A stretch of DNA of 16,322 nt from Methanosarcina sp. UBA5 (GCF_002505485.1 NZ_DAVG01000022.1:1-16322); one strand, 5' to 3'; positions 1 through 7,963 are shown, numbered from the stretch's first letter. A program made the numbers and translations. Notes: a model not told the origin generated them from the sequence alone.

Positions 1-90
1 GCTCTTTTCTGAGTTTGTTTGTATTTTTGTGTTTTAACTTGTGTAACACTTTTTGGATCTTTAAGAGAATACATGTCCAAGTCTTCATAC

Positions 91-150
91 CAGGCAACGT
101 TTTTATAGCCGGTTACCGATTTATATCTAGAATCCATTTATTGATCCCTT
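91..150 (+). promoter_or_regulatory. candidate srp54 promoter region
   Basis: Two TATA-like AT tracts lie upstream of srp54, one near 101-108 (ttttatag) and one near 121-127 (ttatatc). Either would start transcription about 25 bases further on, giving a leader of roughly 110-140 bases that ends in the Shine-Dalgarno-like aggatga near 251-257. Which box is used cannot be decided by eye. The first 264 bases hold no convincing gene. Confidence 0.3.
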
Positions 151-264
151 TTTCAAGCTAGTAAAACTCAAGGCTTATTAAGGAAGGTTACTTTCTTACA
201 CAAGGTCAAAAAAGTGTGAGTATCTTTTCATTTATCCTCAAAAAATTAGCAGGATGACTCTCAT

Positions 265-1596
265 ATGGTAATGGAAAAACTTGGAGACTCCTTACAGGGG
301 GCGCTCAAGAAGCTGATCGGCGCGGGGCGAATTGATGAGCGCACGGTCAATGAAGTAGTAAAAGATATCCAGCGGGCTCTGCTCCAAGCCGACGTGAATG
401 TAAAACTTGTCATGGGAATGTCCCAGAGAATCAAAGAGCGTGCAATGAAAGAAGACCCTCCTGCAGGCATGAACCCAAGGGAGCACGTAATCCGTATCGT
501 ATACCAGGAATTGATGGAAATTATCGGCAAGGGAGCTGAGATTCAGCTCAAGCCGCAGATTATAATGATGGTTGGGCTTCAGGGAAGCGGAAAAACTACC
601 AGTACAGCAAAGCTCGCTCGCTACTTCCAGAGAAAAGGACTGAAAGCAGGAGTTGTCGCCGCAGATACCTTCCGCCCTGGCGCATATCACCAGCTTAAAA
701 CTCTCTGTGAAAAGCTCAATGTAGCTTTCTATGGAGAAGAAAACAATCCCGACGCCGTTGAAATTACCAGAAACGGGCTCAAAGCCTTGGAAAAATACGA
801 CGTAAAAATTGTGGATACCGCAGGCCGGCACGCCCTTGAATCTGAGCTGATAGATGAAATGGAACGGATCAATGCCGTTGCCAAGCCAAACCACAAATTC
901 ATGGTGCTGGATGCAGGTATAGGACAGCAGGCAAGCCAGCAGGCCCATGCCTTTAATGATTCTGTAGGAATTACAGGCGTTATCATAACGAAACTAGACG
1001 GAACTGCAAAAGGAGGCGGAGCCCTGTCTGCCGTTTCCGAAACAAAAGCCCCTATTGCCTTTATCGGCGTTGGGGAAACGCCGGAAGATTTTGAAAAATT
1101 CGAAGCTGACAGGTTCATTTCAAGGCTTCTTGGCATGGGAGACCTTAAAAGCCTGATGGAAAAGGCTGAAGAGACCCTTAGTGAGGAAGACGTAAATGTC
1201 GAAGCCCTGATGCAGGGACGATTCACCCTCAAGGATATGTACAAGCAGCTTGAAGCCATGAACAAGATGGGCCCTCTCAAACAAATTATGTCCATGCTGC
1301 CAATGGGATTGGGTGGAATGGGAGGCGTTAAGCTCTCGGATGAAATGTTCCAGGCTACAAGTGACAAGATGAAGAATTACAAGATAATCATGGATTCCAT
1401 GACAGAAGACGAGATGGCTGATCCAAAACTAATAGGCGGTTCCCGGATCAAAAGGATTTCAAGAGGCTCGGGCTGCAGCCCTGAAGAAGTAAGAGAGCTT
1501 CTGAAATATCACAAAACCATGCAAACAGCTCTAAAAGGCTTTAGAGGCGGAAAATTCAATATTCAGAAAATGATGAAGAAAAAACTCGGGATGTAA
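265..1596 (+). CDS. srp54: signal recognition particle 54 kDa protein (SRP54)
   Basis: SRP54 is the GTPase core of the archaeal signal recognition particle. It binds signal sequences emerging from the ribosome together with 7S RNA and SRP19, and docks with FtsY at the membrane. The N domain covers about residues 1-95. The G domain holds a P-loop (GLQGSGKTT, 104-112), DTAGRH (184-189) and TKLDG (242-246). The methionine-rich M domain has a finger-loop stretch (about 335-355) and the RNA-binding helix motif SRIKRISRGSG (393-403). At 443 residues it is full length for archaea. The ATG at 265 follows aggatga by about seven bases; a second in-frame ATG at 271 would drop only two residues. It is a single gene with its own terminator, and neither FtsY nor 7S RNA is in the window. 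Confidence 0.97.
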   Translation: MVMEKLGDSLQGALKKLIGAGRIDERTVNEVVKDIQRALLQADVNVKLVMGMSQRIKERAMKEDPPAGMNPREHVIRIVYQELMEIIGKGAEIQLKPQIIMMVGLQGSGKTTSTAKLARYFQRKGLKAGVVAADTFRPGAYHQLKTLCEKLNVAFYGEENNPDAVEITRNGLKALEKYDVKIVDTAGRHALESELIDEMERINAVAKPNHKFMVLDAGIGQQASQQAHAFNDSVGITGVIITKLDGTAKGGGALSAVSETKAPIAFIGVGETPEDFEKFEADRFISRLLGMGDLKSLMEKAEETLSEEDVNVEALMQGRFTLKDMYKQLEAMNKMGPLKQIMSMLPMGLGGMGGVKLSDEMFQATSDKMKNYKIIMDSMTEDEMADPKLIGGSRIKRISRGSGCSPEEVRELLKYHKTMQTALKGFRGGKFNIQKMMKKKLGM

Positions 1597-1617
1597 TTTA
1601 TCCCGGAGTTCTTTTTT
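1585..1617 (+). terminator. srp54 terminator hairpin
   Basis: cgggat (1587-1592) pairs with atcccg (1600-1605) across a seven-base loop, with a bulged extension at the base (ctc/gag), followed by cttttttac containing six T. The stem starts inside the last srp54 codons and spans its TAA stop. Archaeal termination needs chiefly the T run, so the hairpin itself may be secondary. Confidence 0.6.
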
Positions 1618-1723
1618 ACATTATATAGCTTTTATTTCTCTTTTATAAATCACTAAATTTATGGAACATTTCCAAGTTCTTGAGATTAATATCAATAATT
1701 AGCGCCGACAACTAACACCGATC

Positions 1724-2293
1724 TTAATATTGATCGCAAACCTCAAGGAAGTTAGTAAGCAATTCTTCTCCTTTTTCGGTATGGGAAACCTCAGGATGCC
1801 ACTGTACGCCGTAAATTGGTTTTGTCGGGTGGCGCATAGCTTCAATTTCACAGATATCAGAACGGGCAAGATGGATAAAACCTTCAGGCAGAATGGCAAC
1901 CTCATCTGCATGGGAAGCCCACACTGTAGCCCTGGGTCCAAGTCCACGCAGAATATCATCTTCTTCGAGCACTTCTACCTCAACCTCTGCATACCCGCCT
2001 TTTTTCCCTGCATGAACGTGCCCTCCATATGCCAGAGCAATTGCCTGATGCCCAAGGCAGATTCCAAGAATAGGTAGATCGATTTCCCGGACATAATCGA
2101 AACATAAGCCTGCCCTATCCATTTCCGGCCCGCCGCTCAGGATCAGTCCGTCCGGTTCTTCTGCCAAGATATCCTCAATCGGCATTGTATTTGGAATTAT
2201 TTTCGTATCCATGTCAAGGTCCCGAACAGCCCGGTGAATAAGATGGCAGAATTGTCCGTAATTATTAACAACAAGAATTTTCAGCTCTTTCAT
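1724..2293 (-). CDS. guaAA: GMP synthase glutaminase subunit (subunit A)
   Basis: This is a stand-alone class I glutamine amidotransferase of 189 residues, the size of the archaeal GMP synthase subunit that releases ammonia from glutamine for the separate ATP-pyrophosphatase subunit converting XMP to GMP. The nucleophile elbow reads GICLGHQ, with Cys79. The other triad members are His166 and Glu168 in QWHPE. ILSGGP (51-56) forms the oxyanion strand. The ATG is preceded by gaagga four to five bases upstream. The synthetase subunit (guaAB) is not in this window. The family also contains TrpG/PabA and carbamoyl phosphate synthase small subunits, but the length, the IYGVQWHPEV ending and the NNYGQF start fit GMP synthase best. 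Confidence 0.92.
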   Translation of the reverse strand: MKELKILVVNNYGQFCHLIHRAVRDLDMDTKIIPNTMPIEDILAEEPDGLILSGGPEMDRAGLCFDYVREIDLPILGICLGHQAIALAYGGHVHAGKKGGYAEVEVEVLEEDDILRGLGPRATVWASHADEVAILPEGFIHLARSDICEIEAMRHPTKPIYGVQWHPEVSHTEKGEELLTNFLEVCDQY

Positions 2294-2650
2294 AATTCCT
2301 TCAGTTCCTGTTTTAGTATGATTGTATTTTCTAATGCTCTGAGTTTACTCTATTAGCCGGTCTTATCCTATTTTAATTCTTGTATGTTTCCGGAATTCAG
2401 AATTGAGAATTGTTTTCGTAGGCAGGAGGCTTCGAATCCAATCTTTATCTGATATATGTTTCTCTGATTTATGTTTCTCTCTCTAATCTGTATTTATCTG
2501 ATCTGGGATGTTTTTTTCAATGGCACAGTTTATTCATAACAAAAAATTAACCTCCAAAGATGATCATTATGGGATATAGTTATACAGAAAAGTTCAAGAA
2601 TATTCATTGATATTAGAGTGCATAACTTGTCTAGTAGCCAGTTGGAATAG

Positions 2651-2659
2651 CTTTAAATA
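2651..2659 (+). promoter_or_regulatory. TATA box of the aro operon
   Basis: ctttaaata is a good archaeal TATA box. From its centre near 2655, the usual spacing of about 26 bases puts the transcription start near 2681, leaving a leader of about 76 bases before the ATG at 2757. No other comparable box lies within 100 bases of the gene. Confidence 0.6.
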
Positions 2660-2665
2660 GGTTTA

Positions 2666-2694
2666 ATGTGCTAACGTGTCACATGCTAGCACAT
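2666..2694. promoter_or_regulatory. inverted repeat, candidate operator of the aro operon
   Basis: ATGTGCTA (2666-2673) and TAGCACAT (2687-2694) are perfect inverted repeats separated by 13 bases. Their centres are 21 bases apart, two helical turns. The whole element is centred at 2680, on the transcription start predicted from the TATA box. The spacer holds a further partly symmetric block (gtgtcac). This geometry fits a dimeric repressor blocking RNA polymerase. The regulator is not identified. Confidence 0.5.
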
Positions 2695-2756
2695 CGTTTT
2701 CAGATGAATATATCTAATGACAATTTGAGAGCATTTTGAGCTCGAAGGGGATTATA

Positions 2757-3554
2757 ATGTCAGAAATAGGTAAAAAGATACGGATAGAAAGGCTGATGAA
2801 CCGGGAAAGCAGAAATATTGTCATTATTCCCATGGACCATGGGATCTCAGACGGGCCTATTGATGGGCTTATCAATATCACAGATACAGTGAACAGAGTT
2901 GCCGAAGGAGGAGCAAACGCCGTCCTTATGCAGAAAGGAATGGTAAAATACGGGCACAGAGGATACGGCCATGATATAGGCCTTATCGTACATATCAGTG
3001 GTTCTTCTTCCCTGAGCCCGGACCCCAATGCCAAGGTACAGGTCTGTACAGTGGAAGAAGTAATTAAGATGGGAGCCGATGCTGTTTCCATGCATGTCAA
3101 CATAGGCTCTCAAACCGAAGCTGACCAGATGGAACAGCTCGGAAAAATCTCCAGAGACTGTACAGAATGGGGTATGCCTCTTCTTGCTATGATGTACCCC
3201 CGAGGTAAAAAAATTACTAATCCGCATGATCCTGTAAATGTAGCACACGCTGCAAGGATCGGGGCCGAACTTGGGGCTGATGTTGTAAAAACCGTATACA
3301 CCGGAGACCCTGATAGCTTCAGAGACGTTGTCAGAGGCTGCCCTGTGCCTGTAGTTATCGCAGGAGGGCCTAAAACCTCAACTGATAGAGAACTCCTGGA
3401 GATGATTGACGGGGCAATGGAAGCCGGAGCAAGAGGTGCTGCAATTGGAAGAAATGTTTTTCAGCATAAGGACCCTGTCAGGCTAACTCGGGCTATTTGC
3501 GAAATCGTGCATCATAGAAGGCCTGTAGAAGAAGCTCTCGAACAGCTGAAATGA
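2757..3554 (+). CDS. aroA': 2-amino-3,7-dideoxy-D-threo-hept-6-ulosonate (ADH) synthase
   Basis: This is the first enzyme of the archaeal shikimate route. A class I aldolase-type transaldolase joins 6-deoxy-5-ketofructose 1-phosphate with aspartate 4-semialdehyde to give ADH, replacing the DAHP synthase route. The 265-residue protein shows the family's aldolase barrel motifs: MDHG with Asp27, MMYPRGK with Tyr147, and DVVKTVYTG with the likely Schiff-base Lys178. By alignment from memory these correspond to Asp33, Tyr153 and Lys184 of the Methanocaldococcus jannaschii enzyme MJ0400. The C-terminal phosphate-binding segment is IAGGPKT...AAIGRNVFQ. The ATG at 2757 follows aagggg by six bases, so the upstream in-frame TTG at 2736 is rejected. 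Class I fructose-bisphosphate aldolase is the close alternative, but adjacent DHQ synthase II makes ADH synthase far more likely. First gene of the operon. Confidence 0.94.
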   Translation: MSEIGKKIRIERLMNRESRNIVIIPMDHGISDGPIDGLINITDTVNRVAEGGANAVLMQKGMVKYGHRGYGHDIGLIVHISGSSSLSPDPNAKVQVCTVEEVIKMGADAVSMHVNIGSQTEADQMEQLGKISRDCTEWGMPLLAMMYPRGKKITNPHDPVNVAHAARIGAELGADVVKTVYTGDPDSFRDVVRGCPVPVVIAGGPKTSTDRELLEMIDGAMEAGARGAAIGRNVFQHKDPVRLTRAICEIVHHRRPVEEALEQLK

Positions 3555-3651
3555 GAGCTAGATATTGAAAAGCAAGACCAGAACCCGAAACAGAAATTAA
3601 AAAAGGGAAAAGGCCTGAGTAAAAACAGAAAATATACCGGGGTTGAAGCCT

Positions 3652-4794
3652 TTGAAGAAGAAAAGCGTGTGGATAAAAGCCGATGAAGGCGGATGGGAAC
3701 AGCAGAAAGAAAGAATTACGACAGGCCTTGAATCAGGAGCCGACTGCGTGCTTGTAAACCCAGGAGATGTCGGAAAAGTCAGAGAACTTGGAAATATTCC
3801 AGTAGCAACCTTTGGCCGTGACAATAAATCCGGGGCTGAGATTATTGTTGTTGGGAAGAGAGGAGAAGGCGATGGGACGAAACCCTTACCCCTTGAAACT
3901 CAGGGTTCTCTTGACATAAACGCAGCAACTATTCTTAGGGATAAAGGAGTAGCCGTTGGCGGATATGTTATAATCAGGGACAAACGCTATGAGCATTTCG
4001 CAGCCGAAATGGGAAAAGTCTGCGACTTCCTGATTGTAACAGGCACAGACTGGAAGGTTATCCCTCTGGAAAACCTGATAGCTGAGCTTCAGCGTTATGA
4101 CGTAAAAATTATTTTCGGGGTAAAGAGTGCTGAAGAAGCAAGACTGGCCTTCCAGACTCTTGAGACTGGAGCAGATGGTGTCCTTCTTGACAGTGGAAAT
4201 ATCCAGGAAATTAAAGATACCATCCAGGCTGCAAGGGAGTTGGAAAACGAAAGAACTGAGCTTGAGTCTGCAGTTGTAACTCGGGTCGAACCTCTTGGAA
4301 TGGGAGACAGAGTATGTGTGGATACATGCAATCTCATGCAAAAGGGAGAAGGCATGCTCATAGGTTCTCAGGCAAGCGGGATGTTCCTTGTAAATTCCGA
4401 ATCCGATGACAGTCCGTATGTGGCAGCCCGTCCATTCAGGGTAAACGCAGGTGCAGTTCACTCTTATATAAAAATAGGAGATAAAACCCGCTACCTCTCA
4501 GAACTTCGAACCGGAGATGCGGTAACTATAATAGATTCAAAAGGGAGACAGAGAGAAGGTTTTGTGGGCAGGGTCAAGATTGAAAGCCGTCCTCTTATGC
4601 TTATTGAAGCAAAAGTAGGAGATCGTACTTTGAGTGCAATCCTTCAAAACGCTGAAACCATCAAGCTGGTTGGAAAAGACGGAAATCCGATTTCAGTCGC
4701 CAAACTCAAGAAAGGTGATGAGATTCTGGTTCGCCTGGAGGAGGGAGCCAGGCATTTCGGTAAAAAAATAGAAGAGGCAATTATAGAGAAATAA
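3652..4794 (+). CDS. aroB': 3-dehydroquinate synthase II
   Basis: This archaeal enzyme oxidatively deaminates ADH with NAD and cyclises it to 3-dehydroquinate. It is unrelated to bacterial AroB. The protein has about 380 residues, the family's usual length. The start KKKSVWIKADEGGW and the C-terminal half (NAGAVHSYIKIGDKTRYLSEL followed by a beta-rich end) are typical. No ATG exists near the start. I chose the TTG at 3652, nine bases after gggg at 3639-3642. The TTG at 3643 in the same frame would add three residues but would touch the gggg with no spacer. It lies 97 purine-rich bases after the ADH synthase stop, with no terminator between, so co-transcription is expected. Product call is firm; the start is less so. 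Confidence 0.95.
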   Translation: MKKKSVWIKADEGGWEQQKERITTGLESGADCVLVNPGDVGKVRELGNIPVATFGRDNKSGAEIIVVGKRGEGDGTKPLPLETQGSLDINAATILRDKGVAVGGYVIIRDKRYEHFAAEMGKVCDFLIVTGTDWKVIPLENLIAELQRYDVKIIFGVKSAEEARLAFQTLETGADGVLLDSGNIQEIKDTIQAARELENERTELESAVVTRVEPLGMGDRVCVDTCNLMQKGEGMLIGSQASGMFLVNSESDDSPYVAARPFRVNAGAVHSYIKIGDKTRYLSELRTGDAVTIIDSKGRQREGFVGRVKIESRPLMLIEAKVGDRTLSAILQNAETIKLVGKDGNPISVAKLKKGDEILVRLEEGARHFGKKIEEAIIEK

Positions 4795-4824
4795 TTTCCT
4801 ACAAAGATTCCTAAAAAGGAAAAA

Positions 4825-4884
4825 TTGTCAGCAGAAAAGGAAAAACGGAAAAAGAAACGGTTATCAGCGGAAAAAGAAAAACCG
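4825..4884 (+). repeat. purine-rich imperfect tandem repeat before aroD
   Basis: ttgtcagcag at 4825 and ttatcagcgg at 4861 begin two imperfect copies of a 36-base, A- and G-rich unit. In the aroD frame both encode SAEKEK followed by basic residues. The tract fills most of the junction between DHQ synthase II and aroD. If the TTG at 4825 were used, AroD would gain a 23-residue Lys/Glu-rich tail, but the better start is the ATG at 4894. Confidence 0.55.
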
Positions 4885-4893
4885 GAGCAAGCA

Positions 4894-5622
4894 ATGATTC
4901 ATATTGGCCAGCTTGACCTTGAGAAAAAAGCTGCCGTTGTCGCAGTAATCCTTGAAAAGCCTCTTGAAACTTCAAGAAAGGCCGCCAAAATGGGGGCCGA
5001 CCTTCTCGAAATCCGGCTGGATTTGCTTGGAATCAGGAACCTGGAAACAGCTGCAGAAACAATCCGAAAAATAAAATCCGAAACTGGACTTCCGGTAATT
5101 CTCACAAATCGCTCAAGTATGGAAGGAGGGAAATGGGAAGGAAAAGAGGCCGATAGAATCGAACTTCTTACAAATCTCGTTTCCCTGAAAGACGGACCAG
5201 ATGCAGTAGACATCGAGCTCTCTTCCGGGAGAGAATCTAGAGATCGAGTGGTAAAAGCGGCAAAAGCCTGCGAAAAAACCGTAATCGTTTCTTCCCATGA
5301 CTTTTTGAAGACTCCTGCTTTTGAGGAAATGAAAATTATTCTTCAAGAGGCATTTCTGGCAGGAGCGGATATTTCGAAACTTGCTGTTATGCCGCACTCG
5401 AGAATAGAGGTACTTGACCTGTTAAGAGTTACACTGGAAACGAGGGAGGAAGGCCGTGCTGTATGTACGATTGCCATGGGCAAGCTTGGAAAACATACAA
5501 GGGTAATTGCTCCTTTTTACGGTTCGGTACTGACATATGCAGCTATTGATAATACAGTTTCTGCCGCTCCCGGACAATTTCAGATAGATGAAGTAAAAAA
5601 GATAATGGAGCTGCTGGAGTGA
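4894..5622 (+). CDS. aroD: 3-dehydroquinate dehydratase, type I
   Basis: This Schiff-base enzyme dehydrates 3-dehydroquinate to 3-dehydroshikimate. From the ATG at 4894 it has 242 residues, right for type I. Visible motifs are EIRLD (39-43, substrate-binding Glu and Arg), SSHDF with catalytic His135, KLAVMP with the imine-forming Lys162, and TIAMGKLGKHTR (192-203) with the substrate-clamp end of the barrel. The ATG is preceded by ggag with a six-base spacer. A TTG at 4825 with aagga upstream opens the same frame, but it adds only a repetitive charged tail absent from the fold. The stop overlaps the aroE start, so the two genes are translationally coupled. Confidence 0.95.
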   Translation: MIHIGQLDLEKKAAVVAVILEKPLETSRKAAKMGADLLEIRLDLLGIRNLETAAETIRKIKSETGLPVILTNRSSMEGGKWEGKEADRIELLTNLVSLKDGPDAVDIELSSGRESRDRVVKAAKACEKTVIVSSHDFLKTPAFEEMKIILQEAFLAGADISKLAVMPHSRIEVLDLLRVTLETREEGRAVCTIAMGKLGKHTRVIAPFYGSVLTYAAIDNTVSAAPGQFQIDEVKKIMELLE

Positions 5623-6461
5623 AGCGAGTTTTTGGCGTATTTGGAGACCCTATAGCCCATTCCCTGTCTCCTGCAATGCATAATGCGGCTTTTTCAGCCC
5701 TTGGGATGGACTGTATCTATCATGCTTTTAGGGTGAAACCCGAAAAACTGGAAAAAGCAATTCTTGGGGCTGAAGCTATGGGGCTCGGAGGATTGAACCT
5801 GACAGTACCCTTAAAAGAGACAGCTTTGAAACTTGACTGCATAAAACCTGACCCACTGGCCGAAAGGATAGGAGCTGTAAACACTATAGTTTTTGGGGAA
5901 AACGGAGAAATAAAGGGATACAATACCGACGGATTAGGAGCAAAGCAGGCACTTCAGAATGCTGCAGTGGAAATAAAGGGGTCTAAAATTGTAGTTGCAG
6001 GAGCAGGCGGAGCAGCAAGAGCTATTGCTTTTCAGCTCGCAGCCGATGGCGCTGAAATCACAATAGTAAACCGGACCGAAGGAAGGGCAATTGAGCTTGC
6101 AAAAGATATCTCAGCCGCAGCTCTTTCTGGAGATGTAACGGGGAGAGGGCTCTCCGAATTAAAAGACCTGTTACAGGATACCGATGTCCTGATCAACACC
6201 ACGACTCTTGGAATGCACCCGAATATAGATACAGCGATTGCCACAGCAGAAGATCTCCACCCTAGCCTTACTGTTTTTGATATTGTTTATAATCCCCTGG
6301 AAACCAGGCTCTTAAAAGAAGCAAAAGCATCAGGCGCAAAGACCGTGAGTGGAGTCTTAATGCTTGTCTATCAGGGAGCTGAAGCTTTCAGGCTCTGGAC
6401 CGGAATCGAACCTCCAGTCGAACTTATGAAAAAAACGGTCCTGGAGGCTTTGCAGGCTTGA
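5619..6461 (+). CDS. aroE: shikimate 5-dehydrogenase
   Basis: This enzyme reduces 3-dehydroshikimate to shikimate with NADPH. The 280-residue protein has the substrate pocket SLSP (15-18), the catalytic Lys66 in LTVPLK, NTDG with Asp104, the nucleotide-binding turn GAGGAAR (128-134), NRT (151-153), which in this family fits NADP preference, and YQGAEAF (251-257). The GTG start overlaps the aroD stop in GTGA, a standard coupling arrangement. Its own TGA overlaps a TTG that could start tyrA. It is full length with no missing residue. Confidence 0.96.
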   Translation: MKRVFGVFGDPIAHSLSPAMHNAAFSALGMDCIYHAFRVKPEKLEKAILGAEAMGLGGLNLTVPLKETALKLDCIKPDPLAERIGAVNTIVFGENGEIKGYNTDGLGAKQALQNAAVEIKGSKIVVAGAGGAARAIAFQLAADGAEITIVNRTEGRAIELAKDISAAALSGDVTGRGLSELKDLLQDTDVLINTTTLGMHPNIDTAIATAEDLHPSLTVFDIVYNPLETRLLKEAKASGAKTVSGVLMLVYQGAEAFRLWTGIEPPVELMKKTVLEALQA

Positions 6462-6493
6462 GTGCTAATCTGGAGCCAGGGAGTCAGGTCAAC

Positions 6494-7963
6494 ATGGATC
6501 AAAGCCCTGAAAAAACGAAGGTTCTGATCCTTGGCGGAACCGGTGAAATGGGACAGTGGTTTACCCGTTTTTTCAAAGAAAAAGGATACGAAGTTACAGT
6601 CTGGGGAAAAGGTGGAAAAACAGAGATTGCAAGGAAATTAGAAGTTCCTTTTGCCTCGGATCTCGAAGAAGCTATTCCGGTAAGTGACATAGTAATAGTC
6701 TCGGTGCCTATCAATGTAACTGAAGAGGCTATTGCGGAATTTGCCCCAAAAATGAAAGCTGGAAGTCTTCTTATGGACTTTACTTCCATTAAAGTAAAAC
6801 CTGTGGAAGCTATGAAAAAATTCGCCCCTTTAGATGTGGAAATTCTCGGCACACACCCAATGTTCGGTCCAACAATTCCCACTATCAGAGGGCAAACTGT
6901 CATTCTCGTCCCTGTAAAGGGGCGTTCGGAGAAATGGTTCCCAGTAATAAGAGAGCTTTTTGAGGAAGGAGGGGCGCACGTTGAAATTACTACTGCGGCC
7001 GAACACGACAGGCTTGTTTCGGTTGTGCAGGGGCTTACCCACTTTGCCTATATTACTATAGGAACGACCATTGACAGATTAGATTTCGATATAAAAAAAT
7101 CTCGAAAATTCGTAAGCCCGGTCTACGACATAATGCTGGACTTTGTAGGCAGGATTCTTGGTCAGAATCCCTATCTGTATGCCCTTATCCAGATGGAAAA
7201 TCCCGGAGTTCTGGAGGTACATGACGCATTTATCAGTGAATGCGAAGAACTCTCAAGGCTGGTGCGAGCCCATGATGAAGAAGGCTTTGTGAAAAAAATG
7301 AAAGCTGCTGCTCAGAAGTACGGCGATACGGCTCACGCCCTGCGCAAATCGGACAAACTGATTAATTCCAGAATAACTGAATACGGGACCATTCTGAACT
7401 CTGTTGGAAAAATCTGTGGATTTTCGCATTTTTATTCCGGAAAAATCCATGTAGGCACCCTGGAAAAGGTAGGCCCGGATGAGATCGTTCTTACAAAGCT
7501 GGTTTCAAAAGGCACTTCCCCCCATATAAAAAATAAATTTGTAAAACTCAAGCTTGAAAATCTTCGCCTGCTTTCGGAATTCGAATTGTGGGAATGGAGA
7601 AAAGAAAACCTTGAGCATTCTACAAGGGATATTTCAGTCACTATCCCTGACGGGGCTGACCCTGTAGTTATCCTTAACGCTATAAATAGCAATAAACAAC
7701 TTGCAGCCTGCGAAATAAGTGATATCTATAAAGGGATTAATCAGGGAGATCACAAAAGGACTAATCGGGGAGATTATAAAGGGGAAAATTATAAAGAATT
7801 TAACCGGATAGAAACTGAAAAAGAAAGAGAAGAAGCAAAAAGGCTCGGAGTTACTTACAGGATTACGGTTTTTGGGGATTGTGATGCTAATTCTGTCGAA
7901 GCCGATGTTACGTCTCTCCTTTGCGGTCTCGGGTGTAGAATAAGAGAGAAAAATCTGAAGTAG
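6494..7963 (+). CDS. tyrA: prephenate/arogenate dehydrogenase with C-terminal FDX-ACB-like extension
   Basis: TyrA oxidatively decarboxylates prephenate (or arogenate) on the path to tyrosine. From the ATG at 6494 it has 489 residues, well above the roughly 280-370 usual for a monofunctional enzyme. Residues 8-150 form the nucleotide-binding domain, with the GGTGEMG turn (14-20) and GTHPMFGP holding His121. Residues 155-285 form the helical dimer domain with LTHF (His183). About 310-370 is a beta-rich linker. Residues 378-489 begin RDISVTIPDG, contain DIYKG and YRITVFGD, and end GCRIRE, which resembles an FDX-ACB domain. An eight-residue tandem duplication sits in that domain's loop (414-430). 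A TTG at 6458, overlapping the aroE stop and preceded by ggagg, would add 12 residues; I could not settle between the two starts. The stop is amber TAG. Last gene of the operon. Confidence 0.92.
   Translation: MDQSPEKTKVLILGGTGEMGQWFTRFFKEKGYEVTVWGKGGKTEIARKLEVPFASDLEEAIPVSDIVIVSVPINVTEEAIAEFAPKMKAGSLLMDFTSIKVKPVEAMKKFAPLDVEILGTHPMFGPTIPTIRGQTVILVPVKGRSEKWFPVIRELFEEGGAHVEITTAAEHDRLVSVVQGLTHFAYITIGTTIDRLDFDIKKSRKFVSPVYDIMLDFVGRILGQNPYLYALIQMENPGVLEVHDAFISECEELSRLVRAHDEEGFVKKMKAAAQKYGDTAHALRKSDKLINSRITEYGTILNSVGKICGFSHFYSGKIHVGTLEKVGPDEIVLTKLVSKGTSPHIKNKFVKLKLENLRLLSEFELWEWRKENLEHSTRDISVTIPDGADPVVILNAINSNKQLAACEISDIYKGINQGDHKRTNRGDYKGENYKEFNRIETEKEREEAKRLGVTYRITVFGDCDANSVEADVTSLLCGLGCRIREKNLK
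7733..7780 (+). repeat. 24-base tandem duplication inside tyrA
   Basis: Positions 7733-7756 and 7757-7780 are two copies of a 24-base unit differing at five positions, all transitions. They encode GINQGDHK and RTNRGDYK. A shorter third relic (encoding GENYK) follows at 7781-7795. The duplication keeps the frame and lengthens a hydrophilic loop between predicted strands of the C-terminal domain. Confidence 0.7.

Larger units (their letters stand above)
2294..2756. other. divergent intergenic region, guaAA / aro operon
   Basis: This 463-base AT-rich stretch has no convincing gene. The guaAA side (about 2300-2400) should contain that gene's promoter; on the minus strand an AT tract near 2369-2378 (aattaaaata) is the best TATA candidate. 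Around 2447-2482 there are two imperfect copies of a short motif (ctgat, two or three bases, then tatgtttct). The right end carries the aro operon TATA box and inverted repeat listed separately. A short open frame upstream of 2757 begins with a TTG at 2736 and only extends the ADH synthase frame. Confidence 0.6.

Noticed and set aside
192..222. Imperfect inverted pair ttacac/gtgtga upstream of srp54
   Set aside because: Arms of only five or six bases with a mismatch in AT-rich DNA; chance is likely.
729..1367. 212-codon frame antisense to srp54, and similar long antisense frames in the aro and HEAT genes
   Set aside because: They lie wholly opposite clear genes, have low-complexity Ser/Phe/Ile-rich translations and match no family. 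They are shadows of biased codon use.
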